From positions 140,721 through 204,720 of the forward strand of contig MNCI01015718.1 of NCBI GenBank assembly GCA_015680685.1: a DNA stretch of 64,000 nucleotides. Reading direction: 5' to 3'. The notes under the pieces were generated by a model. It had not been told where the DNA came from. It saw nothing but the letters and a program-made list of their open reading frames with translations, and ran no database searches. The position numbers and the translations under genes are program-made. Shown one piece after another: positions 60,978 through 64,000 of this stretch. Each line of letters begins with the position of its first letter. Positions within the stretch are counted from its first letter, which is position 1. The DNA comes from Gnetum montanum (lineage: Eukaryota; Streptophyta; Gnetopsida; Gnetales; Gnetaceae).

Positions 60978-61657
60978 ATGGAGAGTATGAGATTAGCGTT
61001 AGCGTTAGCAATAGCACTGAGTTGCCTGCTGAATTTCTGCGCTGCCGCGCAAATCTCCAATCCAGTGCCGGCCATTGTCATACGCGAGTGCAGCAAAACC
61101 CGTTACCCAAAACGCTGCATCGATACCTTCCGCAACCACGACCACAACCCCGGCACAGCAGTAGCAGGAGCAGGCGACATGTTGATGCAGTCAATAAGAG
61201 CCAGCGTCACTGAAATGTCTCGCTGCAACTCCACTGCCACTACCCTGCCCAAAACCCATCCTCTCATATCCGACGAGCTTACTGTCTGGGCCGACTGCAT
61301 TGAACTCATCCAAGAATCGCTTTCCCATGTCAGAATCAGCGCCTCCGTCGCATCCCTGCGGAGTCGCTGGGATCGGCCAAGGCGTACCTGGGGCGGCCAT
61401 GGCAGGCGTATTCGAGGACTGTGTTTATGATGTCGTCGCTGGGTTCGTTGATTGATCCGGCGGGATGGCATGAGTGGAACGGGAATTTTGCACTGGATAC
61501 GTTGTATTACGGCGTGTACGGGAATTCCGGCCCCGGCGCAGACACCTCCGGGCGCGTTGCGTCGGCGTCCACGGCAGCTCAGTTCATTGTTTCGAATTTC
61601 ATCTCCGACAACTCGTGGCTGCCTTCCACGAGCGTCACTTACACCGCGGGACTTTGA
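60978..61657 (+). pseudogene. Pectin methylesterase (PMEI-PME) pseudogene with internal deletion
   Basis: The N-terminal frame (60978-about 61350) has a hydrophobic signal peptide ending CAAAQ. A pectin-methylesterase-inhibitor-type pro-region follows: CSKTRYPKRCIDTF, SRCNSTATT and VWADCIELIQESLSHV, with the paired Cys residues of that domain. The sequence then jumps in a different frame to the C-terminal end of the catalytic domain: AYLGRPWQAYSRTVFM (with the conserved Arg-Pro-Trp), IDPAGWHEWNG, ALDTLYYGVYGNSGPGADTS and a terminal WLPSTSVTYTAGL. About two thirds of the esterase is missing, including the segments that carry the catalytic Asp pair and the Gln motifs. The family de-esterifies cell-wall pectin. 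The block is G+C-rich, unlike its surroundings. Both a deletion and a frameshift make it non-functional. Confidence 0.85.
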
Positions 61658-62094
61658 TGATACACTCATGGAACCCGTAAGATGTATTATATATTTAGTT
61701 TTGGTGCATGTGAGAAATAAGTGCAACTCCACCGCGAAAGGAGCTTCCGGCGTGGAGGGAGGAGCCTAGAACGTTGATGTCAAGTAGATTAAAAGTCTTA
61801 TCTTCTCTATTTTGTCAACTTGTTTTACAATTCAATTGAATAATATATCCTTCAAATGTGAAAGCTCTTAAAGACAAGTTGACCCTATCCTAGATTCCAT
61901 GCCGATAATTATTTATTATAATAAAAATAAGAAGCTATTTGCATATTCAAAATTGTAGAAAAATAAAATAAGAAACAACAAATGCATTAGGCAAATAGAA
62001 ATCAAAACATCAACATACACAAAATTTACGGGAAACCCCAAATCGGGATAAAAACCACAGGCAAAAGCAAAGAGTTCATTCATTAAATGAGAGA
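61658..62094. other. Downstream noncoding stretch
   Basis: This follows the PME stop and probably begins with its 3' untranslated sequence. From about 61900 it becomes AT-rich repeat-like sequence with CGGGAAACCCC and ATCGGGATAAAAACCAC near 62028-62057. No gene seen. Confidence 0.4.
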
Positions 62095-62373
62095 TTGAGA
62101 GTGTACAACAAGGGAGTGATTCCTACAAAGGGTCATCCCCCAAAGGGGACTGCAAAAGGTGTCTACATAAAAGAAAAAGAAAATAGTGTCCCTTCAATTT
62201 CCAACTCTTCAACTTCTGCAACAATAGGCCCTTCAACTTCTGTAATGGTTGACCTTTCAACTTCTATAATGGTTGACCCTTCAACTTTTATAGTAGTTGA
62301 TCCTTCAACTTCTGTAATAGCTAATATTTCAACTTCAGTGATGGTTGACTCTTCAACTTTTGATACAATGTAA
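62095..62373 (+). repeat. 30-bp in-frame tandem repeat within a small open frame
   Basis: From about 62215 to 62365 a 30-bp unit like CCTTCAACTTCTGTAATGGTTGA repeats about five to six times. Because 30 is a multiple of three, the frame (92 residues) encodes repeated decamers such as STSVMVDPST. The opposite strand also stays open. There is no known domain, no upstream promoter evidence and no neighbour to support a protein, so I list it as a repeat rather than a gene. Confidence 0.6.
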
Positions 62374-62694
62374 TGGCAAAAAACCAAAAATAGAATTTAG
62401 ATCATTGCATCATACTCTAACAATACATAAATTACCTTATAAGGAACAAATCTCCAATCTTCAACAAAAGGCCTCCACCTCTTCCATGACAAACAACAAA
62501 AGAACTCAACAAGAAACACCAACCAAGTCCAAGCAATGCTCAAACTTGGCAACAGGAAGTGACTTGGTCCTATTATCATGAGTACTAAATTTGCTGAAAT
62601 TAATTCTCTTCTACTTCCCAAAAACGCAATGCTCAAAAAACTCCAATTTACTAATGCTATGTCCATTAAGAAGTCTCTTCAACCAAATAGCTTC
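62374..62694. other. Spacer before LTR G
   Basis: No gene seen. Confidence 0.35.
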
Positions 62695-63543
62695 TAATGA
62701 ATCATGATTCATTTGGCTCCGATATTGGACCCACAATATTGGATCCACGATATCGAGTACACGATATTGCGACTCTTGTATGAGCCTATAAATACATATG
62801 TGGGTGCACAAAAAGGAGTCAGTTAGTTTTCAGTTAGTAGATAGAAGTTAGTTCATTTTTAATTCTTCTCAACCCTTTTCCCCAATGCATGCCCGCAGTG
62901 TGATGATTGTAATTGTTCTGAACCTTTATTCGAGTGTGACATACTTGGACATGCACATGACCGAAAATAAAGATTGAGATTACTTCATCATTGCAGCACT
63001 CAATTAGTTTAATTATTTAATTATTATTTTTATTTATTGCTTTCATAGTTAATATCTCTTCACCCTAAACTCCTTAAACACGGAATGAGTACAACTTAAT
63101 CACGAGCATTCAAGTGTGACTACGTGGTATCCCAGTAGCGTACCTAGGTTATGTGCTTGGTAATCCCAATGGTAGTCGTGCACGAGGTCCAAGATGTATA
63201 TGGATGATTAAGGAATAGATGCTTATCACACTTAGGCTAGCTTAGATTCTCTCTCTCACTTCCTATTAGCTTAACTCTCTCTCCCTTTTCCTCCTAGCTT
63301 AATTAAAGTGATTTTCCATTGCCTCTTGGAGTAGCACTAGGTTAGAAACCACATCATACACCTCGCTCTAGACTAAACCATACATGACAAAGCATATACT
63401 AGTCTAGGTGAGAAGACAATGGACTGCAATCAACAAGTAACTATCTAGATAGCACAACTAGCCCGTCTGTGGAGTTCGATCGGATCATGCGTGAAACGCT
63501 CATATTTGTATGGTTGAGTGTAGCGGTACCTCGTCACTCATTA
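62695..63543 (+). repeat. 5' LTR of an Athila-type element on + (LTR G)
   Basis: This is the same LTR family as A-F and H, here facing right. It starts TAATGAATCATGATTC and ends CTCGTCACTCATTA, 849 bp. An array of CCGATATTGG, CCACAATATTGGATCC and ACGATATCGAGTACACG words lies at 62715-62772, followed by the TATA box TATAAATA at 62787-62794 and polyA signal AATAAAG near 62967. The doubled GGTAATCCCA/GGTA segment lies near 63150-63180. Orientation is fixed by the primer site that follows. Confidence 0.85.
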
Positions 63544-63544
63544 T

Positions 63545-63562
63545 TGGCACCATTGCTGAGGA
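63545..63562 (+). promoter_or_regulatory. Primer-binding site, tRNA-Asp type
   Basis: TGGCACCATTGCTGAGGA matches TGGCGCCGTTGCCGGGGA except for G-to-A and C-to-T changes. It is the best-preserved primer site in the window and identifies the primer tRNA for the whole LTR family. Confidence 0.85.
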
Positions 63563-64000
63563 TGGTGCTAGTTATCTAGATTAGTTATATCATACAAGAT
63601 CGTTGTAATAAGTATTAACGATATATCCTTTAGAAAAGAAATTAAATTCAATTCAATTAAATCACACATGATTCACAACAATTTCTCTCTCACAAGACTA
63701 TGATAACGCAACAACAAGTAAGGAAATTCATTGGAGAACCAAAGAATTATATAATGATGAAGATGAAGTTTGGGGTACCCAATCTGATGTAGGGGTCTCC
63801 TATGAGCATAAGTGTAAACAACATCGTCCCAACTCACAATTGCATAACATACCTAGTGACAATGAACCCCTACTAGCCACTACAAGCCTAACGGAAATAT
63901 AAGAGGCTGTTCAAATATCCCGTAGGCATCGTAAGGAAAGTCGTCTACCCAGGCTTGAATTAAATAACTTTCCTAAGTTTTTAGGAGGCTATGATTTAGA
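63563..64000 (+). mobile_element. Leader and start of gag of the Athila-type element
   Basis: Downstream of the primer site the sequence becomes gag-like near the window end: RHRKESRLPRLELNNFPKFL and GGYDLE, comparable with NIPKFKGD near 10230 in the copy at 9841-13430. A stop near 63903 shows decay. The element continues beyond the window. Confidence 0.65.

Noticed and set aside
61103-61732. 209-codon frame on the minus strand across the PME region
   Set aside because: Shadow of the G+C-rich PME pseudogene; the + strand carries the family motifs.

Overview
The window looks like repeat-dominated intergenic DNA from a large plant genome. It is AT-rich, with layers of nested and heavily decayed LTR retrotransposons, one LINE, one hAT-type transposon gene and only a few host-gene-like sequences, both pseudogenes. 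Extreme decay, very long element debris and low gene density would suit a conifer or other gymnosperm, but no sequence here proves the species. Three N gaps (27611-28124, 39525-40004, 56730-57265) and two single Ns (3052, 35484) interrupt the assembly.

Layout. 1-5190: 3' part of a Tat-lineage Ty3/gypsy element on + (RT end, second 'archaeal-type' RNase H, integrase), followed by degenerate tandem repeats of about 35 bp and about 180 bp and an LTR-like tail. 5190-9000: decayed chromovirus-type Ty3/gypsy gag-pol on +. 9840-13430: decayed Athila-type gag-RT on +. 14464-25160: a Tat-type element on + whose gag-protease and RT halves are separated by a 6.5-kb block holding an antisense degenerate gene and a 2.5-kb GAAAAACGCT-type array. 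25370-26248: solo LTR. 26382-49963: one Athila-type element on - (called K here), reconstructed from matching LTRs, PBS, PPT and target-site duplication. It is split by a younger Athila-type element on - (called N, 34615-45384), which itself contains a solo LTR (36269-37146) with a perfect AACAA duplication. K also holds a partial LTR and a degenerate extra reading frame where an env-like gene would lie. 50000-52500: traces of a copia-type LTR/PBS, tandem repeats and a 5S-rRNA-derived sequence. 52690-53820: intronless CCR4-type deadenylase pseudogene. 54120-54960: LTR-like block with an AGACATCT/AGATGTCT array. 55070-56230: LINE reverse transcriptase remnant. 56687-58271: BED/DUF659 hAT transposase gene on -, open wherever sequence exists. 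60978-61657: pectin methylesterase pseudogene lacking most of its catalytic domain. 62695-64000: 5' LTR, PBS and start of gag of another Athila-type element on +.

How the parts relate. Nearly everything is selfish DNA. The seven LTRs of the Athila-type family share their body, a tRNA-Asp-type primer site where one is present, a polyA signal and a TATA box. Next to the TATA box each subfamily carries a different array of short inverted repeats. Elements that are otherwise homologous have replaced their upstream promoter repeats wholesale, and the two LTRs of one element (N) differ in array length. This is the most interesting signal in the window. All homology calls are from reading translations and motifs by eye; no search was run.
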